This document shows, in pieces, positions 24,334 through 33,495 of a stretch of 64,000 nucleotides of DNA. A program made the translations under genes and the position numbers. The stretch covers positions 128,305 through 192,304 of the forward strand of contig CAVZIX010000008.1 in NCBI GenBank assembly GCA_963775395.1. Direction: 5' to 3'. The stretch's first letter is position 1. The number at the start of each line of letters is the position of its first letter. The stretch comes from JAIBJN01 sp963775395. GTDB taxonomy: Bacteria > Actinomycetota > Thermoleophilia > Gaiellales > Gaiellaceae. The notes below the pieces were generated by a model. That model made no database searches. It had not been told where the DNA came from and was given only the letters and a program-made list of their open reading frames with translations.

Positions 24334-26055
24334 TTAATCAGGCTTCGCACGCAGCTGAATTCCAAGCTCCCGCAACAGTTCCTGCTCCACCTCGGACGGC
24401 GCTCCGCTCATCGGATCGACGCCCGCCTGGTTCTTCGGGAAGGCGATCATGTCGCGCAGGTTCTGCTCGCGACCGAGGGCCATGAGCATGCGCTCGATCC
24501 CGAACGCGATGCCGCCGTGAGGCGGCGCGCCCATGGCGAGGGCGTCCAGCAGGAAGCCGAACTTGCGCCGCTGCTCCTCGGCGGAGAGCTGGAGCGCGTC
24601 GAAGACACGGGCCTGCAGCTCCTGCTCGTGGATCCGGAACGACCCCCCGCCGATCTCGATGCCGTTGACGACCAGATCGTAGGCAAGCGCGGTTGCCGCA
24701 CCCGGGTCGCTCGCGACGAGCTGCTCGGAGCCTGGCGCCGGCCGCGTGAACGGGTGATGAACGGCCGTCCAGCGCGCGTCGTCCTCGTCCCACTCGAACA
24801 GCGGGAAGTCGGTGATCCAGACGAAGCGCCACGCGCTCTCGTCGATCAGCCCCAGCTCCCGGCCGAGGTGCAGGCGCAGCGCGCCGAGCACGCGGGCGGC
24901 AATCGCTGGCTCTGCGGCGGCGAAGAGCACCGTGGAGCCCGGCTCGCCGCGGAAAAGCGCGAGCTCGTCCTCGGACAGGAACTTCGCGATCGGCGAGCGG
25001 ACGTCGCGGTCCTCCCCGTAGACGAGGTACGCGAGCCCTTTCGCCCCCCACTCCTTCGCGACCTCCTCCAGGCGCTCGAGCTCGGCACGCGAGAACGCCT
25101 GTGGCACGCGGATGAAGCGCACTGCCGGGGCGTTGCCGAAGACCCCGAACTCCGAGCCGCGCGTCGCTTCGGTCGCGTCCTCGATCTCGAGCCCGAAGCG
25201 GAGGTCCGGCTTGTCGCTTCCGAAGCGGGCCTGCGCCTCGGCGTGGGTCATGCGCTCGAACGGCGTCACCAGCTCGTCGCCGATCCCCTCGCGCCACACG
25301 GCGGCGCACATCCGCTCCATCAGCGCGAAGAGGAACTGCTGGTCGGGAAACGCCATCTCGACGTCGAGCTGCGTGATCTCCTGGACTCGGTCAGCGCGCA
25401 GGTCCTCGTCCCGGAAGCAGATGGCGATCTGGTAGTAGCGGTCGAAGCCGCCGATCACGAGCAGCTGCTTGAGGATCTGCGGCGACTGCGGCAGCGCGAA
25501 GAAGCGGCCCGGCTGGAGACGGCTCGGGACGATGAAGTCGCGCGCCCCCTCGGGCGTGGGCTTGAAGAGGATCGGCGTCTGGATGTCGAGGAAGCCTTCC
25601 GCCTCCATCTCGCGGCGGATGATCGAGACCATCTGGGCCCGCAGGGCGATGTTGCGCTGCATGCGCGGCCGCCGGAGGTCCAGCCAGCGGTAGCGCAGGC
25701 GCAGCGTCTCGTCCACGCCCTCCTCGTCGAGCTGGAATGGGAGCGCGGGCGCGCGAGAAACGATCTCGAGCTTGTCGACCTGGAGCTCGACCTCGCCCGT
25801 CGGGAGCTCCGGGTTCACGTTCTCCGGCGTTCGACGGACGACCGTCCCCTCGGCGCGCAGAACGAATTCGTTCCGCACTGCGTGCGCGGCCTCGATCGCC
25901 TCGGGCGCGAGCTCCGGGTTGACCACGAGCTGGCAAATCCCTGCGCGGTCGCGGAGATCGACGAAGACGAGGCCCCCGTGATCGCGCCGCCCGTCCGCCC
26001 AGCCCGCCAGCGTCAGGCGCTCGCCGACGTGCTCGGGCCGGACCTCGCCGCACAT
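24334..26055 (-). CDS. aspS: Aspartyl-tRNA synthetase
   Basis: This class II synthetase charges tRNA-Asp (or Asp/Asn). The OB-fold domain LTLAGWADGRRDHGGLVFVDLRDR opens the protein. The catalytic core has RYRWLDLRRPRMQRN, QSPQILKQLLVIGGFDRYYQIAICFRDEDLRADR and the motif 3 GGIAFGIERMLM. The bacterial insertion domain lies between. I chose the ATG at 26055, giving 573 residues; a CTG at 26073 overlapping the hisS stop would restore a more usual N-terminus and could be the real start. The upstream open frame to 26787 is a shadow of hisS. Confidence 0.95.
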   Translation of the reverse strand: MCGEVRPEHVGERLTLAGWADGRRDHGGLVFVDLRDRAGICQLVVNPELAPEAIEAAHAVRNEFVLRAEGTVVRRTPENVNPELPTGEVELQVDKLEIVSRAPALPFQLDEEGVDETLRLRYRWLDLRRPRMQRNIALRAQMVSIIRREMEAEGFLDIQTPILFKPTPEGARDFIVPSRLQPGRFFALPQSPQILKQLLVIGGFDRYYQIAICFRDEDLRADRVQEITQLDVEMAFPDQQFLFALMERMCAAVWREGIGDELVTPFERMTHAEAQARFGSDKPDLRFGLEIEDATEATRGSEFGVFGNAPAVRFIRVPQAFSRAELERLEEVAKEWGAKGLAYLVYGEDRDVRSPIAKFLSEDELALFRGEPGSTVLFAAAEPAIAARVLGALRLHLGRELGLIDESAWRFVWITDFPLFEWDEDDARWTAVHHPFTRPAPGSEQLVASDPGAATALAYDLVVNGIEIGGGSFRIHEQELQARVFDALQLSAEEQRRKFGFLLDALAMGAPPHGGIAFGIERMLMALGREQNLRDMIAFPKNQAGVDPMSGAPSEVEQELLRELGIQLRAKPD

Positions 26056-26069
26056 GAGGTCGCGCCAGG

Positions 26070-27296
26070 TCAGGCGAGCAGCTCCTCGATCTCGTCGGGC
26101 GAGCCGACCTCGACGTCTTCCCGGCCCGGGCGCCGCAGCACCTGCTCGCTCTCGGACACGACGAGCGTGCCGCGGGCCTCCAGGCGCTTCGCCTGTGTGA
26201 GCTGGCCCTTGAGCGAGCGCGAGGCGTAGTCGGTGTCGGCGCGCAGGCCGCGCTCGCGCAGAAGGCCGAGCCACGGGAGAATCTCCAGACGGCGGGAGCG
26301 GTCCTCGAACGCGATGAACAGGTCGATGCCGGCCGCGTCGGAGTCGGCGCTGCTCGACGACGCCATACGCTCGACGCCGGCGGCCCAGCCGACGCCCGGG
26401 GTCGGGTCGCCGCCGATCTCCTCGATCAGGTAGTCGTAGCGCCCGCCGGCGCAGATCGAGGCCTGCGCCGCGTCGAGGCCCTCGTTCACGAACTCGAAGA
26501 CCGTGCGCGTGTAGTAGTCGAGCCCTCGCACGAGCGTCGGCACGAGCGCGTACTCGACGCCGTAGGCATCGAGGAAGGCCCGCACCTCGGAGAAGTGCTC
26601 CTCGCAGGACGGGCAGAGCGACTCGCCGATCGTCGGCGCCTCGGCGAGCACACGGCGCACGGCCTCGTTCTTCGTGTCGAAGACCCGGAGCGGGCTCACG
26701 TCGGCCCGACGGCGTGTGTCCTCGTCGAGCTCGTCGCGGCGCTCGGTGAGGAAGGCCTGCAGCCGCTCGACGTAAGCGGGCCGGCACTCGCGGTCGCCGA
26801 TGGAGTTCAGCTCGAGCCGCGTGTGCGTGACCCCGGCCCGCCGCTCGATGGCCGTGAAGAGCTCGATCAACTCAGCGTCAATGGCCGGGTCGTCGGTGCC
26901 CATGGCCTCGAAGCCGATCTGCCAGAACTCGCGGTACCGCCCCTTCTGCGGCGCCGCGTATCGGAACATCGGCCCGGCGTAGTACGTCTTGACGGGCTGC
27001 GGCTCGCGGTGGAGGCCGTGCTCGAGATACGCGCGCGCGACGGCGGCCGTCCCCTCGGGTCGCAGCGTCAGGGAGCGGTCGCCGCGGTCCTCGAACGTGT
27101 ACATCTCCTTGTGCACCACGTCGGATCCGGCGCCGGACGTGCGGGCGAACAGCTCGGTGTCCTCGAACGTCGGCGTGACGATGAGGCCGTAGCCGTAGAG
27201 GTCCGCAACGTCATCTGCGGCGCGCAGCACGGCCAGGCGGCGCGGCTGCTCGGCGGGAAGGACGTCCAGCGTCCCCCGCGGCGCCTCGATCCTCAC
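26070..27296 (-). CDS. hisS: Histidyl-tRNA synthetase
   Basis: A class II synthetase of 408 residues. Motif 1 and the LRPEGTAAVARAY block (motif 2 region), GRYREFWQIGFEAMG, the histidine-specific LVRGLDYYTRTVFEF and motif 3 GVGWAAGVERM are all present. An anticodon-binding domain follows (about 320-408). It overlaps the MBL hydrolase gene by four bases and is followed by aspS, the common hisS-aspS arrangement. Confidence 0.95.
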   Translation of the reverse strand: MRIEAPRGTLDVLPAEQPRRLAVLRAADDVADLYGYGLIVTPTFEDTELFARTSGAGSDVVHKEMYTFEDRGDRSLTLRPEGTAAVARAYLEHGLHREPQPVKTYYAGPMFRYAAPQKGRYREFWQIGFEAMGTDDPAIDAELIELFTAIERRAGVTHTRLELNSIGDRECRPAYVERLQAFLTERRDELDEDTRRRADVSPLRVFDTKNEAVRRVLAEAPTIGESLCPSCEEHFSEVRAFLDAYGVEYALVPTLVRGLDYYTRTVFEFVNEGLDAAQASICAGGRYDYLIEEIGGDPTPGVGWAAGVERMASSSSADSDAAGIDLFIAFEDRSRRLEILPWLGLLRERGLRADTDYASRSLKGQLTQAKRLEARGTLVVSESEQVLRRPGREDVEVGSPDEIEELLA

Positions 27297-27940
27297 GGCG
27301 CGGCGGCCCGGAGCTCGGCGAGGAACGGGTTGGTCGCGAGCTCCTGTCCTAGCGTCGTCGCCGGGCCGTGGCCGGGGTAGACGACGGTCTCGGGCGGGAG
27401 ACGTTCGACGAGGAGGCGGATCGACTCGAGCAGCGTGTCCCAGTCCCCGCCCTCGCGGTCGGTGCGGCCGACGGAGCCGGCGAAGAGCACGTCCCCCGAG
27501 AAGACGCAGCCCTCGGCCGCGAAGGCGAGGTGGCCCTCCGTGTGGCCGGGCACCCTCAGCGTCGTGAAGTGGATTCCGGCGAGGTCGAGCTCCTCCGCCC
27601 CCTCGAGGAGAACCTCGGCCTGATGGCCGCGGAGGCTTGCCTCGATCCCATCCGGGATGTAGTCGCCCGGGCGCTCGAGTCGATCACGCTCGAGCGAGGG
27701 CATGTGGACGCGCGCCCCGGTCGCTTCGACCAGCTCGACGACACCTCCGATGTGATCGAGGTCGCCGTGCGTCACGAGGATGCCGACGCATCGAGCTCCG
27801 CCGAGGGCCGCTTGGATGCGCTCGAGCTCGCCCGGCCAGCCGGGATCGATGACGACCACCTCGTCCGCGCCGGGACGCCGGGCGACGTAGCAGTTGGACT
27901 GGAACGGGCCCAGGGCGAGCTGCTCGACTTCGAGGGGCAT
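27293..27940 (-). CDS. MBL-fold hydrolase (glyoxalase II-like)
   Basis: A 215-residue metallo-beta-lactamase fold enzyme with GPFQSNCYVARR, the metal motif THGDLDHIGG, VPGHTEGHLAF, FSGDVLFAGSVGRTD and VVYPGHGPATT. The standard HxHxDH has become HxDxDH (Asp for the second His), which could alter the metal site. Position beside hisS is common for this family. A hydroxyacylglutathione hydrolase name would be too specific. A TAGACT box lies nine bases before the ATG. Confidence 0.85.
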   Translation of the reverse strand: MPLEVEQLALGPFQSNCYVARRPGADEVVVIDPGWPGELERIQAALGGARCVGILVTHGDLDHIGGVVELVEATGARVHMPSLERDRLERPGDYIPDGIEASLRGHQAEVLLEGAEELDLAGIHFTTLRVPGHTEGHLAFAAEGCVFSGDVLFAGSVGRTDREGGDWDTLLESIRLLVERLPPETVVYPGHGPATTLGQELATNPFLAELRAAAP

Positions 27941-27949
27941 CGGGGCCGG

Positions 27950-27955
27950 AGTCTA
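27950..27955 (-). promoter_or_regulatory. Putative -10 box of the MBL-hisS-aspS operon
   Basis: TAGACT on the minus strand, nine bases before the ATG at 27940. A second TAGACT on the plus strand lies 15 bases away and serves the divergent cupin gene. Confidence 0.6.
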
Positions 27956-27970
27956 GCCGCCTGCAAGAGT

Positions 27971-27976
27971 TAGACT
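27971..27976 (+). promoter_or_regulatory. Putative -10 box of the cupin gene
   Basis: TAGACT on the plus strand, nine bases before the ATG at 27986. Confidence 0.6.
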
Positions 27977-27985
27977 GACGCTCCG

Positions 27986-28336
27986 ATGGAGACCTGGATT
28001 CTCCCGGAGATAGCCACGCCGGGTGGAAGCCGCTCGCCGGTGGTCCTCCGCAGCCAGGACGAGGCGCGGGCGGTGCTCGTGGGCCTCGATCCCGGGCAGA
28101 GGCTCGGGGATCACCAGGTCAAGGAGCACGCCTGGGTGATCGTGGTCGAAGGGTCCGTGACCTTGAGGGCCGGCGACGACGAGATCGAGGCCCCGGCGGG
28201 CACCCTCGCCCGTTTCGAGCCGGACGAGCGCCACTCCGTCAGCAGCGACGGCGGCGCGAAGATCCTCCTTCTGCTGGCCCCCTGGCCGGGCCCGGGCCAC
28301 TACCGCGGCAACGAGAAGGCGAAGGCGCTCGGCTAG
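27986..28336 (+). CDS. Small cupin-domain protein
   Basis: A 116-residue single-cupin protein. The first cupin motif is reduced (GDHQVKEHAWVIVVEGSV with two His), and the second is PAGTLARFEPDERHSV. It is the only plus-strand gene in the first 33 kb. Its 3' end overlaps the convergent membrane protein gene by four bases. The substrate is unknown; a metal-dependent binding or isomerase role is possible. Confidence 0.8.
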   Translation: METWILPEIATPGGSRSPVVLRSQDEARAVLVGLDPGQRLGDHQVKEHAWVIVVEGSVTLRAGDDEIEAPAGTLARFEPDERHSVSSDGGAKILLLLAPWPGPGHYRGNEKAKALG

Positions 28337-28746
28337 CGCGCCTTGCGCGCGGCCTGCTCCTTCTCGTGCCTGCGCAGCAGCATGCGGTAGACGAACAGGT
28401 CGACCATGTAGCTGAACGGCATGAAGAAGGCGAGGAGCAGGACGACGTTGAAGATCAATCCCGCGATCGTCAGGCCGTCGGCCGTGACCACGATGAACAC
28501 GGCGATCAGCGGGCCGAAGATGGCCGTCCGCTTGAGGACGCGCTGGAGGGACGGCTTCTGGATCGGCCGCCCGCGCCGGTCGACGAGGCCGGTCGGCTCC
28601 TTCTCCGCCTTGCCGTTCGCCGCGCCCTTCACCTCCGCGGCGCGCGGGCCTTCGATGACCTCCTCGCCTTCCTCGGTCTCGAGCACGTACTCGTACTCGT
28701 GACGTTGGAGCTTCTCGCGCTTCCGGCGCTGCTTGCGGCTCGGCAC
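28333..28746 (-). CDS. Two-helix membrane protein of unknown function
   Basis: A 137-residue protein with a very basic N-terminus (SRKQRRKREK), an acidic/soluble segment to about 70, and two membrane helices at about 75-95 and 98-118. It ends with a basic, Arg/Lys-rich tail. The GTG start follows the stop of the next upstream membrane protein by one base, so it is last in the hut-linked operon. Similar unnamed proteins are common in actinobacteria. Confidence 0.65.
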   Translation of the reverse strand: MPSRKQRRKREKLQRHEYEYVLETEEGEEVIEGPRAAEVKGAANGKAEKEPTGLVDRRGRPIQKPSLQRVLKRTAIFGPLIAVFIVVTADGLTIAGLIFNVVLLLAFFMPFSYMVDLFVYRMLLRRHEKEQAARKAR

Positions 28747-28747
28747 G

Positions 28748-28993
28748 CTAGAAGGCCTCCATCAGGACAGCGATGAGGACGGGCGTGCCGAGGAGCAGGA
28801 CCGCCGTGACGAAGGCGACGGGGTTCCACACGAGGTCGTTGTCCTGCCGATAGCGCGACTTGCGCGGCGCTCCGTGCCCGGAGGCGGGCTCGGCGGCAGG
28901 GTCGGACCGCGGCCGTCCGGCCGTCAGGCTCCAGGCGATCAGGAGGCCGGCCAGTCCTGCGCCCACGAACGCAAGCGGAACCCACCAGCTCAC
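28748..28993 (-). CDS. Small membrane protein (81 aa)
   Basis: The GTG at 28993 begins VSWWVPLAFVGAGLAGLLIAW, a first membrane helix, and a second helix (PVAFVTAVLLLGTPVLIAVL) ends the protein. A short polar linker with Arg and Asp separates them. It lies four bases downstream of hutI and one base from the next gene, so it belongs to that operon. A longer frame to 29134 overlaps hutI and is rejected. Confidence 0.65.
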   Translation of the reverse strand: MSWWVPLAFVGAGLAGLLIAWSLTAGRPRSDPAAEPASGHGAPRKSRYRQDNDLVWNPVAFVTAVLLLGTPVLIAVLMEAF

Positions 28994-28997
28994 TGCC

Positions 28998-30221
28998 TCA
29001 CCGCTCCCATGCGATCTCTCCCTCCTTGACCACGACGGCCACGTGCTCTCCTCCGAAATGGTAAGCCAGGTAGCGCCAGTCTGGAGCATCGAGCAGGAGG
29101 AGGTCGGCCGCGTGCCCGGGCTCCAGGCGACCAATGCGATCTGCGCGGCCGAGCACGTGGGCCGCGTTCACGGTGCAAGCGGCAAGAGCCTCCGCAGGCG
29201 AGAGGCCGAGCTGCGTGCAGGCCAGGCTCATCACCACGGGCAGGCTCTCGCAGAACGCGCTGCCCGGATTGAAGTCGGTCGCCAGGGCGACGATCGCTCC
29301 CGCATCGACGAGCGCCCGCCCCGGCGGCATCGGCCGGCCGAGGAAGAGCGCCGCGACGGGAAGCAGGACGGCGGCCACGTCGCTGCCGGCGAGGGCCCGA
29401 ACGCCGTCGTCCCCGGTCGCTTCGAGGTGGTCGACGCTGCGTGCACCGAGCTCGACGGCGAGCGGGATTCCCCCCGACTCCGTGAACTGGTCCGCGTGCA
29501 GACGAAGCGCGAGCCCGGCAGCGCGGCAGGCCTCCAGGTAGCGGCGGGCCTGCGGGACGTCGAACGCGCCCCGCTCCACGAACACGTCCGCGGCCTCGGC
29601 GAGCGACGCAGCCTCCGGCAACACGTCGGCCAGAGCGAAGTCCAGGTACCCGTCGCCGTCATCGAACTCCGGCGGGACCGCGTGCGCCCCGAGCCAGGTC
29701 GGGACGCCGCCGGCCTTGCGGACGGCGCGGAGCTGCGCCAGCTCGGTGTCGCGGTCGAGCCCGTAGCCGGACTTCCCTTCGAACGTCGTCGTGCCGTGCC
29801 CGAGCATCCACGCGCGATGGCGCTCAACCGCCCCGGTGAGCTCCGCTTCGTCCGCGGCGCGCGTCGCGGCGACCGTGGAGAGGATTCCGCCACCCGCAGC
29901 ATGGATCTCCTCGTACGTCGCCCCTCGCGCGCGCAGGTCGAACTCTCCGGCGCGGTCGCCGGCGAAGCACACGTGCGTGTGACAGTCCACGAGACCGGGG
30001 ACGGCGACCCGCCCGCGGCCGTCGACCTCCACGACTTCGCCCGGGAGCACCGACCGATCGAGCTCGGCCATCGGGCCGACCTCGCTCACGGTCCCGTCGA
30101 CGCAGAGGACGTAGGCCCGCTCGAGCACCCGAACGTCGCCCAGCGCGGATCCGCGCAGGGGCGCGGGACCCCCCGCCGGGGAGACGACCTGCTCTAGATC
30201 GCGGACGAGCAGGGCAGGCAT
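28998..30221 (-). CDS. hutI: Imidazolonepropionase
   Basis: HutI hydrolyses imidazolone-5-propionate to formiminoglutamate, step three of histidine degradation. It is 407 residues in the amidohydrolase superfamily. Metal ligands are visible in LVDCHTHVCF, GAHAVPPEF and LHADQFTESGG, and the late Asp in ALATDFNPGSAF. It follows hutU by nine bases in the hutH-hutU-hutI operon. Confidence 0.95.
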   Translation of the reverse strand: MPALLVRDLEQVVSPAGGPAPLRGSALGDVRVLERAYVLCVDGTVSEVGPMAELDRSVLPGEVVEVDGRGRVAVPGLVDCHTHVCFAGDRAGEFDLRARGATYEEIHAAGGGILSTVAATRAADEAELTGAVERHRAWMLGHGTTTFEGKSGYGLDRDTELAQLRAVRKAGGVPTWLGAHAVPPEFDDGDGYLDFALADVLPEAASLAEAADVFVERGAFDVPQARRYLEACRAAGLALRLHADQFTESGGIPLAVELGARSVDHLEATGDDGVRALAGSDVAAVLLPVAALFLGRPMPPGRALVDAGAIVALATDFNPGSAFCESLPVVMSLACTQLGLSPAEALAACTVNAAHVLGRADRIGRLEPGHAADLLLLDAPDWRYLAYHFGGEHVAVVVKEGEIAWER

Positions 30222-30230
30222 CGCCGCGCC

Positions 30231-31938
30231 TTACTCGTCGCCGCGTCCGGGAAGCCGGAGCCCGTGTTCGCGGGCAGTCGCGAGCGCGCCCTCGTAGCCC
30301 GCGTCAGCGTGGCGGAGCACGCCCATGCCCGGATCGGTCGTGAGCACGCGCTCCAGGCGCTCCGCCGCGTCCGCGGTGCCGTCGGCGACCACGACCATCC
30401 CTGCGTGGATCGAGTTGCCGATGCCGACGCCGCCGCCGTGGTGGACGCTCACCCAGGTCGCGCCCGCCGCCGTGTTCACGAGCGCGTTGAGGATCGGCCA
30501 GTCGGCGATCGCATCGGATCCGTCCTGCATGGCCTCCGTCTCGCGGTACGGAGAGGCAACCGAGCCCGCGTCCAGATGGTCGCGCCCGATGACGACCGGC
30601 GCAGTCACCCGCCCGTCGCGGACGAGCTCGTTGATGGCGAGCCCTGCTCTGGCGCGATCGCCATAGCCGAGCCAACAGATGCGCGCCGGGAGGCCCTGGA
30701 ACGCGACACGGTCTCGAGCCAGCTCGAGCCAGCGCTGCAGGAGGAGGTCGTCCGGGAAGAGCTCGAGCAGCGCCCCGTCGATCGCTGCGATGTCGTCCGG
30801 ATTCCCCGAGAGCGCGGCCCAGCGGAACGGGCCGATACCGCGGCAGAAGAGCGGCCGGATATAGGCCGGGACAAAGCCCGGGTATGCGAATGCGTCCTCG
30901 ATGCCTGCCTGTTGTGCCTCCCCCCGGAGGTTGTTGCCGTAATCGAAAACATAGCTCCCGGCCCGGACGAACTCGAGCATGCCCTCGACGTGGCGCGCGA
31001 TGGACTCCGCTGCGCGCCGCAGGTACTCGTCGGGATCGGCCGCGCGCAGGTCGGCCGCCTCGTCGACCGTCATGCCGGCGGGGACATAGCCGTTCAGCGG
31101 GTCGTGGGCGGCCGTCTGGTCGGTGACGAGGTCGAACGCCTCTCCGCGCGCTGCCAGCTCGGGCACGACTTCCGCCGCGTTTCCGAGGAGGCCGACCGAG
31201 AGCGCACGGCCTTCGACGGCGGCGCTCCGCACCCGCCCGACCGCGTCCTCGAGCGACTCGGAGGCCTCGTCGAGGTAACGCGTGGCGAGGCGCCGCTCGA
31301 TCCGCGTCGGGTCGACCTCGACGCACAGCACGGCGGCGCCGGCCATCGTCGCGGCCAGCGGCTGCGCGCCGCCCATGCCGCCGAGACCCGCGGTGAGGAT
31401 CGTCCGTCCCCCGCAGGTCGGGCGAGCCGAAGTGCGTCTCGCCGGCGGCCGCGAACGTCTGGTACGTCCCCTGGAGGATCCCCTGCGTGCCGATGTAGAT
31501 CCAGCTCCCGGCCGTCATCTGGCCGAACATGGTCAGGTCGAGGGCCTCGAGCCGGCGAAACTCGTCCCAGGACGCCCACCGCGGCACGAGAAGCGAGTTG
31601 GCGATGAGCACGCGCGGGGCGGCCGGGTGCGTCCTGAAGATGCCCACCGGCTTTCCGCTCTGGACGAGCAGGGTCTCGTCCTCCCCCAGCTCGAGGAGGC
31701 TGCGAACGAGCGCGCGCAGCGCATCGTGGTTGCGGGCGGCCTTGCCCGAGCCGCCGTAGACGATCAGCTGCTCGGGATGCTCCGCGACGTCGGGGTCGAG
31801 GTTGTTGAGCAGCATGCGCAGCGGCGCCTCGGTCTGCCACGACCGCGCGTTCAGCTCGGTCCCGCGCGGCGCGTGGATGGACGTGAGATCGCCGCAGAGC
31901 TCCTCGACGCGTGCGTCGGTGACGGCGGCGCTGCTCAC
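30231..31938 (-). pseudogene. hutU: Urocanate hydratase, one frameshift
   Basis: HutU hydrates urocanate. The N-terminal frame (GTG at 31938) encodes IVYGGSGKAARNHDALRAL and QMTAGSWIYIGTQGI. The rest lies in another frame from about 31410 and carries GGMGGAQPLAATMAG, the NAD-linked CRGIGPFRWAALSGNPDDI block and SVHHGGGVGIGNSIHAG. The shift coincides with a run of five C (31408-31412); removing one base restores a 568-residue protein of normal length. This is most simply a homopolymer sequencing error. The start overlaps the hutH stop (GTGA). Confidence 0.93.
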
Positions 31939-33482
31939 ACGAGCTCTCCCACCTCGCGCTCGACCGCGGCGACGAGCTCGCCGGTGCTGATCGCCATGGC
32001 GACGGCCTCGATGTCGTCGGCGAGCGGGCGGTCCTCGATCACGGTGGCAGACAGGGAGCGAAGGAAATCGTGCGTCGCGCGAACGCCGAGCCCGGGCTCG
32101 AGCGGCGCCAGGAACTCGATCCCCTGCGCGCCGGCGAGCAGCTCGATCGCGAGGGCCCGCTCGACGTTCTCCAGCACCTGGAGGCACTTGAGCGCGGACG
32201 CGTTCCCCATCGAGACATGGTCCTCCTGGCCCGCGCTCGTGGGGATGGAGTCGACACCGGCCGGGTGGCAGAGCACCTTGTTCTCGCTGACGAGCGCTGC
32301 CGCGACGTACTGCGGGATCATGAAGCCCGAGTTCAGCCCGCCGTCGTGGGTGAGAAACGCGGGCAGCCCGTCCGAGAGGGAGGGGTTCGTGAGCCGCTCG
32401 ACGCGCCGCTCGGAGATGGAGGCGAGCTCGGCGAGGGCCATCGCCGCGGCGTCGAGGGCGAAGGCGAGCGGCTGTCCGTGGAAGTTCCCGTTGGACACGA
32501 GCTCGCCCTGCTCGACGAAGACGAGGGGATTGTCCGTCGCCGCGTTCACCTCGACGCTGACCGTCGTCTCGGCGTAGGCGAGCAGGTCGCGGCTAGCGCC
32601 GTGCACCTGCGGCGCGCAGCGGAGCGAATAGGCGTCCTGCACCTTGTCGCACCAGCGGTGCGCCTCCAGGATCGCCGAGCCCTCGAGCAGCCGGAGCACG
32701 TTGGCTGCCGAAGCCTGTTGGCCGGCGAGCGGCCGCAGCGCATGGATCTCCGGGAGGAAGCTCGTGCGGGATCCCTGCAGCGCCTCGAGCGAAAGCGCGC
32801 AGGCGATGTCGGCCGTCCGGACGAGACGGCGTGCCCGCACCAGCACGAGCGCGCCGATGCCGGCCATGAACTGCGTCCCGTTGATGAGCGACAGCCCCTC
32901 TTTCGCGCGGAGCCGGACAGGCTCGAGCCCGGCGCGGTCGAGCGCCTGGGCGCCGGAGAGCGTCTCGCCCTCGAAGACGGCGGTGCCCTCGCCGACGAGT
33001 GGCAGGGCGAGATGCGCGAGCGGAGCGAGGTCGCCGGACGCTCCGACCGAACCACGGCTCGGCACGACGGGCGTGACGCCGCGGTTGAGGCACTCGAGCA
33101 GCAGCTCGACCGTCTCGGTCCGCGCGCCGGAGTAGCCCTTCGCGAGCGTGTTCGCGCGCAGCAGCATCGCTGCGCGGACGACCTCCGGGGGATACGGGCT
33201 CCCCACGCCGCACGCATGGCTCCGGAGCAGGCGTAGCTGCAGCTCCTCGGCGAGCTCCGGTGGAATCGTCTTGGACACGAAGCGCCCGAAACCGGTGTTG
33301 ATTCCGTACGTGTGCTCGCCCGAGCTCTCGGCGGCGGCGCGCTCGACCAGCTCGCGCGCCGCCCGCAGGTGCTCCCGCCCGCGGTCGGCGAGCTCCGCCC
33401 GTCCCCCCTCGACCGCGACGGCCCAGACGTCCTGTAGCGTCAGGTCGTCCCCGGTCAGCGACGCGGCGGTCGTGAGCGCCAT
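31935..33482 (-). CDS. hutH: Histidine ammonia-lyase
   Basis: HutH deaminates histidine to urocanate. The 515-residue protein contains the MIO-forming Ala-Ser-Gly in GSVGASGDLAPLAH, the YGINTGFG loop and KEGLSLINGTQFM. Substrate-binding blocks ATDNPLVF and GNFHGQPLA are also present. The ATG at 33482 is preceded by TACACT at seven bases. The extended open frame up to 33740 is a shadow of the divergent gene. Confidence 0.96.
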   Translation of the reverse strand: MALTTAASLTGDDLTLQDVWAVAVEGGRAELADRGREHLRAARELVERAAAESSGEHTYGINTGFGRFVSKTIPPELAEELQLRLLRSHACGVGSPYPPEVVRAAMLLRANTLAKGYSGARTETVELLLECLNRGVTPVVPSRGSVGASGDLAPLAHLALPLVGEGTAVFEGETLSGAQALDRAGLEPVRLRAKEGLSLINGTQFMAGIGALVLVRARRLVRTADIACALSLEALQGSRTSFLPEIHALRPLAGQQASAANVLRLLEGSAILEAHRWCDKVQDAYSLRCAPQVHGASRDLLAYAETTVSVEVNAATDNPLVFVEQGELVSNGNFHGQPLAFALDAAAMALAELASISERRVERLTNPSLSDGLPAFLTHDGGLNSGFMIPQYVAAALVSENKVLCHPAGVDSIPTSAGQEDHVSMGNASALKCLQVLENVERALAIELLAGAQGIEFLAPLEPGLGVRATHDFLRSLSATVIEDRPLADDIEAVAMAISTGELVAAVEREVGELV

Positions 33483-33489
33483 CGAGCCA

Positions 33490-33495
33490 AGTGTA
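33490..33495 (-). promoter_or_regulatory. Putative -10 box of the hut operon
   Basis: TACACT on the minus strand, seven bases before the hutH ATG. It lies in the 13-base gap to the divergent Dph6-like gene. Confidence 0.5.

Noticed and set aside
26071..26787. Extended N-terminus of aspS
   Set aside because: The upstream open frame overlaps hisS out of frame and is Arg/Pro-rich, a shadow; AspRS starts near 26055-26073.
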